NCBI GenBank assembly: GCA_949286775.1
Contig: CASEDW010000123.1
Span: forward strand, 1 to 7,795
Length of the DNA stretch: 7,795 bases
Reading direction: 5' to 3'
Source of the DNA: an uncultured Eubacteriales bacterium
GTDB taxonomy: Bacteria > Bacillota > Clostridia > Lachnospirales > Lachnospiraceae
Shown in pieces: positions 1 through 6,329 of this stretch (position 1 is its first letter; each line of letters starts with the position of its first letter). A program made the translations under genes and the position numbers. The notes under the pieces were generated by a model. The model saw nothing but the letters and a program-made list of their open reading frames with translations. It ran no database searches and had not been told where the DNA came from.

Positions 1-274
1 CTGCAAGGTATTCCATTTTGGAAATGCCATAGATATGAGAGATATCGTTCCTCTTATCCCATCTGACTGCCTTGTTATGGGAAATATTGATCCTTCAAGC
101 CAGTTCAGAAACGGAACGCCTGAGAGCATTTATAAAGCGACAACAGAACTTATGAGTGATCTCTGTCCGAAATATCCGAATTTTGTTATCTCATCAGGAT
201 GCGATATTCCGGCTCTTTCACCGTGGGAAAATATCAACTCATTCTTTAAAGCAGTAGAAGATTATTACGCTTAA
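1..274 (+). CDS. URO-D-fold corrinoid methyltransferase (MtaA/MtbA-like), C-terminal fragment
   Basis: The 5' end lies outside the window; the reading frame enters at base 2 and ends with TAA at 272-274, giving about 90 C-terminal residues. The end reads like the C-terminus of the uroporphyrinogen-decarboxylase superfamily branch that transfers methyl groups to or from corrinoid proteins: a VMGNIDP strand-turn, a GTPESI helix start, then SSGCDIP followed by a WENI...FF.AVEDYY helix. True HemE decarboxylases do not end like this. In zinc-dependent methyltransferases of this fold the metal is held by a His-x-Cys pair and a later Cys. Here the later Cys is kept (SSGC, codon 200-202), but the first motif reads His-Phe-Gly-Asn (14-25), so the Cys of the usual HxCG is missing. 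It is a paralogue of the methyltransferase at 3813-4814 but diverged from it. It probably belongs to an upstream operon that also holds other methyl-transfer genes. Family call is firm; substrate is unknown. Confidence 0.84.
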   Translation, partial: CKVFHFGNAIDMRDIVPLIPSDCLVMGNIDPSSQFRNGTPESIYKATTELMSDLCPKYPNFVISSGCDIPALSPWENINSFFKAVEDYYA

Positions 275-294
275 GATACCTCTATAAATAATAA

Positions 295-356
295 AAGCGC
301 TTCGGGAATTATTCTTGCATATGAGAATACCCGCCGAGGCGCTTACTTTTATTTTT
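295..356. terminator. Bidirectional rho-independent terminator
   Basis: An 11-bp stem (AAGCGCTTCGG at 295-305 with CCGAGGCGCTT at 334-344, one G-T wobble) encloses a smaller ATTCT/AGAAT stem. On the + strand it is followed by a T-rich tract (345-356). On the - strand the flanking bases also read as a T-rich run (TTTTATTATT). It lies between the convergent ends of the URO-D gene and the AraC gene, so it should serve both. Confidence 0.85.
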
Positions 357-362
357 GTATCT

Positions 363-1574
363 TTACTTGGCGCTTTCTTCCCTGTACTGTCTTGGAGTCA
401 TACCCATTATTTTCTTAAAGACTCTGGAATAGTAGCTCTGGTCGTTAAATCCGCAGGAAATCGCCACGTCAAGTATTGAATGATCAGAATAGGACAATAG
501 CCTTAAAGACTCATCAATCCTTATCTTATTCAGATAGTCTTTAAAAGACATTTTCGTTACCTGATTGAAAAGGCGAGAAAGATATGACGGATTTAAATTA
601 ACTTTTTCCGCGACAGTTATTAAGGAGATATCTTCGGAATAGTGCAGCGCGATATATTCGCTTACATCGCGTATGATCCTGTTGCTCTTGTCTTCTGAGT
701 GATAAAGCGCGTTTGTAAAAATTTCAAGATTATCCGATATAAGAAAAGAGATTTCTTCGAATGAATCAGTCTTGTTAATAGAAGCAACAAGGGATTCCAC
801 CATTTTTAAAAGCTTTCGGCTGTCAGCGCCTTTTTGTATCACGAAATGAGCTATTATACCGCACAGCTGAATGGAATAATTTTTAAAAACCTGAAGTTCA
901 TTATTGGTAAAATCGCGCAGTTCTAAAACAAATTCATTGTAGGCTTTTTTTGAAGCTTCCAGATCGCCTGACCTGATAGCGGTCAATAAAACACGTTCCG
1001 CTTCAAAAGGATAATCTTTTAAGTCGTAATATCCGCCCAAGTTATAATTTTCCAGCGCCTTTGATATGCGGGTCTGATGCATTATCCTTTTTTGATTGAC
1101 GAGCATGATATCTTTATATCCCGATACGACGTCGCCCATCAGATAATAGAGCAGCTGACGCGCTTTTTCTATTGATTTCTCATCGAGAATAGGTATTTCC
1201 TTAAGCAGTTCGTCAGGATTTTTCTTTATCTCTTCGTAGCGGTAGAATGGTCCGGCCATGATTCCGCCGCTTATGGCTTTTGTCGTGTTTATCGGATAAA
1301 TAAGAAAATTCAATTTGTAATCGCACAGAAAATCATATATATCTCCAAGGCGTGCGCATTCAGTCAAAGCGTCGATACGCGCTTTAATAAAGACGTCAGG
1401 ATCCGGAAGATAGTTTTCAAGACGTTTATTAAGCATATCGTTTTTACCGATTTCCTGGCATATTTCCGCCGATTCATTTAAAAGGCATACTTCGATTCCG
1501 GTATAGTAATTAAATAAGGAAAGAACAGACTGTAGTTTTCCGATTTCTATATTTGGATAGTGTATTTTATTCAT
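363..1574 (-). CDS. AraC-family transcriptional regulator with N-terminal sensory region
   Basis: A 403-residue protein. Residues about 300-398 form the two helix-turn-helix AraC DNA-binding domain: IALHYSEDISL, then a first HTH around 318-338 (LNPSYLSRLFNQ), the linking helix with KDYLNKIRI, and a second HTH around 366-386 (SILDVAISCGF, SYYSRVFKK) ending in the family signature GMTPRQYR. Residues 1-115 look like a small-molecule sensing domain (FNYYTGIEVCLLNES, and a Cys/His-containing stretch to AGPFYR) resembling the PocR-like or YSIRK-regulator sensor regions of clostridial AraC proteins; this part of the call is tentative. Residues 185-290 are a helical middle region beginning YPFEAERVLLTAIRSGD, common in such regulators. 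No membrane segment is seen. The ATG at 1574 has a GGAG site (1581-1584) 6 bases upstream. It is transcribed divergently from the operon at 1814-6881, so it most likely controls that operon, probably as an activator responding to its substrate, and possibly itself. Confidence 0.92.
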   Translation of the reverse strand: MNKIHYPNIEIGKLQSVLSLFNYYTGIEVCLLNESAEICQEIGKNDMLNKRLENYLPDPDVFIKARIDALTECARLGDIYDFLCDYKLNFLIYPINTTKAISGGIMAGPFYRYEEIKKNPDELLKEIPILDEKSIEKARQLLYYLMGDVVSGYKDIMLVNQKRIMHQTRISKALENYNLGGYYDLKDYPFEAERVLLTAIRSGDLEASKKAYNEFVLELRDFTNNELQVFKNYSIQLCGIIAHFVIQKGADSRKLLKMVESLVASINKTDSFEEISFLISDNLEIFTNALYHSEDKSNRIIRDVSEYIALHYSEDISLITVAEKVNLNPSYLSRLFNQVTKMSFKDYLNKIRIDESLRLLSYSDHSILDVAISCGFNDQSYYSRVFKKIMGMTPRQYREESAK

Positions 1575-1637
1575 GATCTTCTCCGTTTAAGACCGTTTGT
1601 TTTGTTAATAAATTTATATTAATAATAACTTTCGTCT

Positions 1638-1668
1638 CCTGAATCACATTATAAAACCTATTTTCAGG
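1638..1668. promoter_or_regulatory. Inverted repeat across the AraC-gene promoter (possible operator)
   Basis: CCTGAA (1638-1643) and TTCAGG (1663-1668) form a 6-bp inverted repeat with a 19-bp gap that spans the -10 and most of the spacer of the - strand promoter. The position suits a repressor or autoregulatory site, but six-base arms in AT-rich DNA can arise by chance. Inference only. Confidence 0.25.
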
Positions 1669-1676
1669 CGATTCAA
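1648..1676 (-). promoter_or_regulatory. Predicted sigma-A promoter of the AraC gene
   Basis: Read on the - strand: -35 TTGAAT (1671-1676), 17-bp spacer, -10 TATAAT (1648-1653). It predicts a start near 1641 and a leader of about 65 bases before the ATG at 1574. Both elements are near consensus, so basal expression of the regulator is expected without an activator. Confidence 0.62.
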
Positions 1677-1720
1677 TTATAATCAGCAATAATTTTATTT
1701 TAGTTAAAAAAAAGTAAAAA

Positions 1721-1764
1721 TATTCCTAATGTGTTTTTCATAATAAAAGTATTCTTAGGATGTA
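1721..1764. promoter_or_regulatory. Imperfect repeats upstream of operon promoter (candidate AraC-type binding sites)
   Basis: TATTCCTAATGTG (1721-1733) is repeated as TATTCTTAGGATGTA (1750-1764), 29 bp further on, with a two-base insertion. Within them TCCTAA (1724-1729) and TTAGGA (1755-1760) also form an inverted repeat. The proximal copy covers the -35 position of the operon promoter. AraC-family activators commonly bind paired half-sites touching the -35, so this is the best candidate operator for the divergent regulator. Confidence 0.35.
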
Positions 1765-1780
1765 AAGATGCAATTATAAT
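1752..1780 (+). promoter_or_regulatory. Predicted promoter of the reductase-methyltransferase operon
   Basis: A perfect -10 TATAAT (1775-1780) is preceded at 17 bp by TTCTTA (1752-1757), which matches the -35 consensus at only three of six positions. Transcription would start near 1787, giving a leader of about 27 bases with GGGAG at 1802-1806 before the ATG at 1814. A strong -10 with a weak -35 overlapped by a repeat is typical of an activator-dependent promoter. Confidence 0.58.
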
Positions 1781-1813
1781 TTTATTATTGACAATAGTTT
1801 CGGGAGATTATTT

Positions 1814-3778
1814 ATGAACAAAACTTGCGGAAAAGAGAAATATCCTAATTTATTTTCACCTATCAGAGTCGGAAATTTGAGATTCAAAAACAGAATCATC
1901 GCGGCTCCTACAAGCCCGAGTATGATTACGCCTGAGGGCTATCTGATGCCTGAATCGGCTTATTATCTCGGAAAAAAAGCAGCCGGAGGAGCGGCTCTCG
2001 TAGACTGGGGAGAAGCGATAGTTCATGTTACGGGACAGTCGCATTCAAAACAGGTCAGACTTGACGTAACGGGAGTTCGTACAGGGCTTTCATATGCCGC
2101 AAAAATGATTCATAATAACGGCGCTCTTGCAGGCATACAGCTTTCCCATGGAGGAATGTACGGAGGCCTTACAAGCGTAGGAGGATCTGTTATTGCCTGC
2201 GATCACGCCTGGGGACCTTCGGACTGCGTAATGCCGAACGGCGAAAAAGTAGAGGAGATGCCCAGGGAGATAATCGATACGATCATAAAGGCGTTTGCCG
2301 ACGGAGCGAAACTCTGCAAAGAGTGCGGATATGACATGGTTCAGGTTCACGCAGCGCATGGCTGGCTTTTTTCACAGTTCCTTTCGCCTGTGCAGAATAA
2401 AAGAACGGATGAATTCGGAGGAAGCCTTGAAAACAGAGCGAGATTTCTTGTGATGACTTTAAAAGCCATAAGAGAAGCGGTAGGACCGATGTTCCCAATA
2501 GAAGTAAGACTTGCGGGCGATGACTATGCCGATTTTGGAGTTCATCTTGAAGAAGAGATCGAGGTAGCTAAAATGATCGACGGCATTGTTGACATTATCA
2601 ACGTCTCCTGCGGTCATCATGAAGTGCCGGAACTTTTTACCGTACAGACGCCGAGCGGATATTTTGAAAAAGGATGCTATGTGGGGCTCGCAGCGGAAAT
2701 TAAGAAACATGTCAAGTGTCTCGTATCATGTATGGGAGCTGTCAAAGACGTTGATCTGATGGAGGAGATAATAGCGTCAGGAAAAGCCGACTTCGTAATG
2801 CTTGGAAGACCGCTTTTGGCTGATCCATTCCTTCCCGAAAAGGCGCTTGAGGGTAAAACCGATGATATCACGCCATGTATCAGATGTTATGAATGTTTCG
2901 GAGAAACGCAGCTTGGCGAAGCTGTTAAATGCAGCGTCAATCCGTGTACAGGAAACGAGATGTATGAAACGCCTGTAGGCAAAGCTAAGATAAAGAAAAA
3001 AGCATTAGTAGTCGGAGGAGGACCGGGAGGAATGCAGGCCGCCATTACCCTTAGAGAACGCGGCCATGAAGTCACACTTGTTGAAAAATCTGACCATCTC
3101 GGCGGAAATCTTATCCCGGCCGGATCGCCTTTTGGAAAATCGGATGTGCTTGAATTAAATGAAGTTTTAAAGAGAAGAGTAGAACGTTCGGGAGCAAAGT
3201 TATTGCTGAATACAAATGCCGATGAAGAATTTGTAAAAGATTTTAATCCGGACGTTATGTTCCTGGCGGTAGGAGCGCGCGAAGTGATCCCGCCAATCAA
3301 AGGAATAGATATGCCACATGTTATCTCTGCTTCGGAAGCTGAGCTTCATCCTGAAAAAGCGGGAGAGAAGGTAGTTATTATCGGCGGCGGCCTTGTGGGA
3401 TGCGAAGCGGCCGTGTCATTTGCTCATAACGGACATAAGGCTTCTGTCATAGAGATGCGCAATGAAATTCTTCTTGAGTGTAATTTCATCTACAAAGGCG
3501 CCCTTGAATATCAGATCAAAAAGAATAATGTCGACGTATATACAGGCGCGGCTGTAAAAGAAATTAATCAGACAGGCGTTGTATATGAAAAAGACGGCGT
3601 TTTGACAACTGTTGAAGCTGATACAGTTGTATATGCGGTAGGCTTTAAAGCTCCGTATGACTTTGTAGATAAGATGTGTGACATTGTTCAGAATACTGTA
3701 ATTATAGGTGATTGCAAAAAAGTAGGGCAAATCGGAAACGCGATAGATCAGGCATATCATATGGCAAAAATTGTCTGA
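1814..3778 (+). CDS. OYE/2,4-dienoyl-CoA reductase-type FMN, [4Fe-4S], FAD ene-reductase
   Basis: A 654-residue cytoplasmic oxidoreductase with the full architecture of 2,4-dienoyl-CoA reductase, clostridial enoate reductase and the bile-acid enzymes BaiCD/BaiH. Residues 1-345 are the FMN-binding TIM barrel of Old Yellow Enzyme: NLFSPIRVGNLRFKNRI at the start, the HAAHGWL pair (H179, H182) where HxxH or equivalent residues contact substrate, then SP.QNKRTDEFGGSLENR, and MLGRPLLADP near the FMN phosphate. Y173 sits where the active-site Tyr of FadH is found. Cys355, 358, 361 and 373 bind the [4Fe-4S] cluster, with CxxCxxC rather than the CxxCxxxC of E. coli FadH. Two dinucleotide folds follow: GGGPGG (401-406, FAD) and GGGLVG (524-529, NAD(P)H), with the FAD-closing IGD at 631-633. 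It should carry electrons from NAD(P)H through FAD, Fe-S and FMN to an activated C=C bond. First gene of the operon, with a typical start and GGGAG site. The substrate cannot be told; the neighbours suggest one that also carries a methyl group. Confidence 0.9.
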   Translation: MNKTCGKEKYPNLFSPIRVGNLRFKNRIIAAPTSPSMITPEGYLMPESAYYLGKKAAGGAALVDWGEAIVHVTGQSHSKQVRLDVTGVRTGLSYAAKMIHNNGALAGIQLSHGGMYGGLTSVGGSVIACDHAWGPSDCVMPNGEKVEEMPREIIDTIIKAFADGAKLCKECGYDMVQVHAAHGWLFSQFLSPVQNKRTDEFGGSLENRARFLVMTLKAIREAVGPMFPIEVRLAGDDYADFGVHLEEEIEVAKMIDGIVDIINVSCGHHEVPELFTVQTPSGYFEKGCYVGLAAEIKKHVKCLVSCMGAVKDVDLMEEIIASGKADFVMLGRPLLADPFLPEKALEGKTDDITPCIRCYECFGETQLGEAVKCSVNPCTGNEMYETPVGKAKIKKKALVVGGGPGGMQAAITLRERGHEVTLVEKSDHLGGNLIPAGSPFGKSDVLELNEVLKRRVERSGAKLLLNTNADEEFVKDFNPDVMFLAVGAREVIPPIKGIDMPHVISASEAELHPEKAGEKVVIIGGGLVGCEAAVSFAHNGHKASVIEMRNEILLECNFIYKGALEYQIKKNNVDVYTGAAVKEINQTGVVYEKDGVLTTVEADTVVYAVGFKAPYDFVDKMCDIVQNTVIIGDCKKVGQIGNAIDQAYHMAKIV

Positions 3779-3812
3779 TATTTTAAATGATTAAAGATCG
3801 GAGGATGATATT

Positions 3813-4814
3813 ATGATGACGGAAAGAGAAAACTGGTTTGAAGTTTATAATCACGGAAAACCTGAGTGGACGCCAAACCTTTTTGATACGTATCATTATG
3901 TGGAGACAAGCGCTTTTGCCAATAAGGGATACGGTCCTGACGGACGCGGAGGCGTCGATCTCTATGGTGTGGAGTGGATATGCACCGAGGATACAGGCTG
4001 GATGGCAACGCCGAATCCGAGAAAAATACTTTTTGATTTTGAGGACATAGAGAACTGGAGAGACTATGTTCAGTTTCCTGATGTGGATTCTGTGGACTGG
4101 GCAGCGGCGGCAAAACGAGACCTGGAAGGCTTTAACAGAGACGAAAAAGTACTTGTGCTTTGGTCGTTTGAAGGAAACTTCAACAGGCTTCAGTCTATGG
4201 TAGGCACAGCCGAGGCTCTTATAGCTATGGTTGAAGAGCCGGAAGCATGCAAAGATTTCTTTGACGCTCATACTAAATTCCTTATGGATATAAATGACAG
4301 GATCATTGAATATTATAAGCCTGACGTATTTGCCATGGGAGATGATTATGCCGGAGCAGACAGCATGATGATCTCGAAAGATATGTACAACGAACTTTTA
4401 AAAGAAAATGAGATAAAGCTCGGACACGGTGTTTTAAAACACAATGTGATATTAGAACATCATCTTTGCGGCTATGCAGAACCGGTTATTGATGATATCA
4501 TAGAAACAGGCGCGACTATATGGTCGACGGCACAGCCTATGAACGATATAGTCGGCATACAGAAGCGTGTAGGTGATAAGCTTATGATAGACGGCGGCTG
4601 GAATTCAACGGGAACGTTTAATTACGACGGAGCTTCTGAGGAAAGCGTAAGGGCTGAATCGAGAAGATGCCTTGACACATATTTTAACAATGGATTTTAT
4701 CAGTGCATGCCTGTAATAGTAGGAAACGGTGAAGATTTTGAAAACAGATGCAGATGGGCTGCGGATGAACTCCATAATTACAGCGCCGAATTGTTTAAGA
4801 AAATGAGAAAATAA
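3813..4814 (+). CDS. URO-D family corrinoid-dependent methyltransferase
   Basis: A 333-residue soluble TIM-barrel protein of the uroporphyrinogen-decarboxylase superfamily. The arginine-rich N-terminal substrate motif of true HemE is absent (the start reads NHGKPEWTPNLFDTYHYV), which places it with the methyltransferase branch (MtaA/MtbA/CmuA-like). Family features include WSFEGNFNRLQSMVG (117-131), a DVFAMGDDYAG segment (171-181) and LEHHLCGYAEPVIDDIIETG (214-233). H217, C219 of the HxCG motif and C298 (FYQCMP) match the three expected zinc ligands that activate a thiol or position a methyl acceptor. GGAGG (3800-3804) lies 8 bases before the ATG, 34 bases after the reductase gene. With a corrinoid activator directly downstream, it most likely moves a methyl group between substrate and a corrinoid protein (MT1), or from corrinoid to an acceptor (MT2). 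The sequence alone does not decide which. No corrinoid protein is encoded in the window, so its partner must lie elsewhere. Confidence 0.87.
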   Translation: MMTERENWFEVYNHGKPEWTPNLFDTYHYVETSAFANKGYGPDGRGGVDLYGVEWICTEDTGWMATPNPRKILFDFEDIENWRDYVQFPDVDSVDWAAAAKRDLEGFNRDEKVLVLWSFEGNFNRLQSMVGTAEALIAMVEEPEACKDFFDAHTKFLMDINDRIIEYYKPDVFAMGDDYAGADSMMISKDMYNELLKENEIKLGHGVLKHNVILEHHLCGYAEPVIDDIIETGATIWSTAQPMNDIVGIQKRVGDKLMIDGGWNSTGTFNYDGASEESVRAESRRCLDTYFNNGFYQCMPVIVGNGEDFENRCRWAADELHNYSAELFKKMRK

Positions 4815-4824
4815 TTTTATTGAC

Positions 4825-4839
4825 GAGGAAAAAGCTGTG
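4825..4839 (+). promoter_or_regulatory. Ribosome site and GTG start of the RACE gene
   Basis: GAGGA (4825-4829) lies 7 bases before a GTG codon (4837-4839). No ATG in this frame precedes the conserved ferredoxin domain, and translation from GTG gives a normal N-terminus (MDIFCKDIAGEKLNL), so GTG is the start. Confidence 0.8.
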
Positions 4840-6324
4840 GATATTTTTTGCAAAGATATTGCAGGAGAAAAATTAAATCTGATAGAACTACTCCGTGAAA
4901 ACGGAGTATTCTTTTCTATGCCCTGCGGGGGAAACGGAACATGCGGAAAATGCAGAGTCCGTTTTCTCTTCGGAGCACCTGAAGCTAACGAATCCGATAA
5001 AAGCGTTTTAACAGATAAAGAAATTTCAGAAGGCTGGAGAGTCGGATGCAAAGCTGTAGTAACAGGCGAATTTGCCATAGAACTGCCGACAAAAGAAGAC
5101 GACATAGCCGTAGAAACTGATTTTGGAAATGGTCGAAATGCCGATGAACTGAAAAATGGCAGCGGTAAAGAGATATTATCACAGGATACTGTGATTGCCG
5201 TGGATATCGGCACGACTACCATAGCGGCGTCTCTTGTGGATCGTGAAAATAAAAAAACGGTGGCTACAGTAACTTCGGTAAATCATCAGAGGAGTTTTGG
5301 AGCGGATGTAATTTCGAGGATACAGGCGTCGAATAACGGAGCGAAAGAACTCCTGAAAAAGACTGTAGAAGACGATCTGCGCAGTATGGCTTCACGGCTT
5401 GGAGCTGATTATGAAAATACTGAGATGATAATATCCGGAAATACTACGATGGAGCATCTCCTTTTAGGACTTTCCTGTGAGACTCTCGGCGTAAGTCCTT
5501 ATACTCCTGTAGACATTTCGCTTCATAAAGCAGGAAATTTCACTTTGCTGCCTGGTATCAGCACTTTTGTCGGAGCTGATATAGTAAGCGGCATAATCGC
5601 CTGCGGGATAGATGAAAGCGAGAAAATATGCGTTCTTATTGATCTTGGTACAAACGGCGAGATGGCAATAGGAAACAGGGAAAGAATTCTTGTGACGTCT
5701 ACGGCGGCCGGACCCGCGTTTGAAGGCGGCAATATTTCCTGCGGCGTTGCGGGAATACCGGGAGCTGTCGACAGTGTAAGCATTAAAGACGGCGATGTGA
5801 GCTATACTACTATAGGAAATGAAAAACCCTCCGGAATATGCGGCACAGGCGTTATAGAGATAATGTATGAGCTGCTGGAAAACGGCCTTGTCGATGAAAC
5901 AGGTCTTATGGATGATGAATATTTTGACGATGGATTTAAAATAGCCGACGGCTGCGTCTTTACGGAAAAAGACGTGAGAGAAATCCAGCTGGCTAAAGCT
6001 GCTATAAGGGCGGGACTTGAAACCCTTATCGAGGAATATGGAACGGACTATGAAAGCATCGACAGGATATTTATAGCCGGAGGTTTCGGAAGAAAGATAA
6101 ATTTGAAGAAAGCAGCGGGAATAGGACTTATTCCTGAAGAATTTGTCGAAAAATGCGAGGCTGTGGGAAACAGTTCTCTTAAAGGCGCTGTGATGTTCGC
6201 CGGGAATCCGGAATTGAAACAGAGGTTTTGCCGTGTCAGTGAAGAGTCAAAAGAGATCAGCCTGGCTGAGAGCGCTTCATTTAACGATCACTATATGGAT
6301 CAGATGTTCTTTCCGGAGGTATGA
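4837..6324 (+). CDS. RACE protein: reductive activator of corrinoid enzymes (2Fe-2S plus ASKHA, DUF4445)
   Basis: A 495-residue protein that, by family, uses ATP and one electron to return corrinoid stuck as Co(II) to catalytic Co(I). Residues 1-88 are a plant-type [2Fe-2S] ferredoxin domain with C30, C36, C39 (PCGGNGTCGKC) and C71 (GWRVGCKA). A hydrophilic linker (about 89-116) leads to an ASKHA ATPase-fold region: AVDIGTTTIA (121-130, phosphate 1), IDLGTNGEMAIG (268-279, phosphate 2), STAAGPAFEGG (288-298), GICGTG (333-338) and the adenosine-type IAGGFG (413-418). The well-studied RACo type is about 630 residues with an extra middle domain between linker and ASKHA; here the ATPase core starts soon after the linker, so this is a compact form. 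It lies 22 bases after the URO-D methyltransferase gene and overlaps the next gene by ATGA. The context makes it the activator for the corrinoid protein served by the neighbouring methyltransferase. Confidence 0.92.
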   Translation: MDIFCKDIAGEKLNLIELLRENGVFFSMPCGGNGTCGKCRVRFLFGAPEANESDKSVLTDKEISEGWRVGCKAVVTGEFAIELPTKEDDIAVETDFGNGRNADELKNGSGKEILSQDTVIAVDIGTTTIAASLVDRENKKTVATVTSVNHQRSFGADVISRIQASNNGAKELLKKTVEDDLRSMASRLGADYENTEMIISGNTTMEHLLLGLSCETLGVSPYTPVDISLHKAGNFTLLPGISTFVGADIVSGIIACGIDESEKICVLIDLGTNGEMAIGNRERILVTSTAAGPAFEGGNISCGVAGIPGAVDSVSIKDGDVSYTTIGNEKPSGICGTGVIEIMYELLENGLVDETGLMDDEYFDDGFKIADGCVFTEKDVREIQLAKAAIRAGLETLIEEYGTDYESIDRIFIAGGFGRKINLKKAAGIGLIPEEFVEKCEAVGNSSLKGAVMFAGNPELKQRFCRVSEESKEISLAESASFNDHYMDQMFFPEV

Positions 6325-6329
6325 AATTG
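6315..6329 (+). promoter_or_regulatory. Ribosome site with ambiguous start (ATG 6321 or TTG 6327)
   Basis: GGAGGT (6315-6320) directly abuts the ATG at 6321, which is too close for efficient initiation. An in-frame TTG at 6327 has 7 bases between GGAGG and the codon, the usual spacing. The ATG shares ATGA with the stop codon of the RACE gene, which would allow coupled restart. Either start is possible and they differ by two residues. Confidence 0.6.

Noticed and set aside
1788..1793. Perfect TTGACA as a -35 element of the operon
   Set aside because: A -10 at 17 bp would fall on the start codon (TTTATG at 1811-1816) and leave no leader or ribosome site. The TATAAT at 1775-1780 is the better promoter.
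1575..1813. Riboswitch (for example cobalamin) in the divergent spacer
   Set aside because: The predicted + strand leader is only about 27 bases and the - strand leader about 65. No B12-box-like or other conserved folded element is seen.
2887..3300. 137-codon open frame on the - strand
   Set aside because: It is a shadow of the reductase gene opposite its Fe-S and FAD region, with no family features.
3783..4271. 162-codon open frame on the - strand
   Set aside because: It is antisense to the URO-D methyltransferase gene. The composition looks like a reverse-frame shadow and no domain is recognisable.
3813..4814. Uroporphyrinogen decarboxylase (HemE) of haem synthesis
   Set aside because: The arginine-rich N-terminal HemE substrate motif is missing, a zinc-type HxCG is present, and the neighbours are corrinoid activation rather than haem genes.
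4605..5222. 205-codon open frame on the - strand
   Set aside because: It lies antisense across the end of the URO-D gene and the start of the RACE gene, both with clear family motifs. Its product is serine/phenylalanine-rich with no recognisable domain and no good ribosome site.
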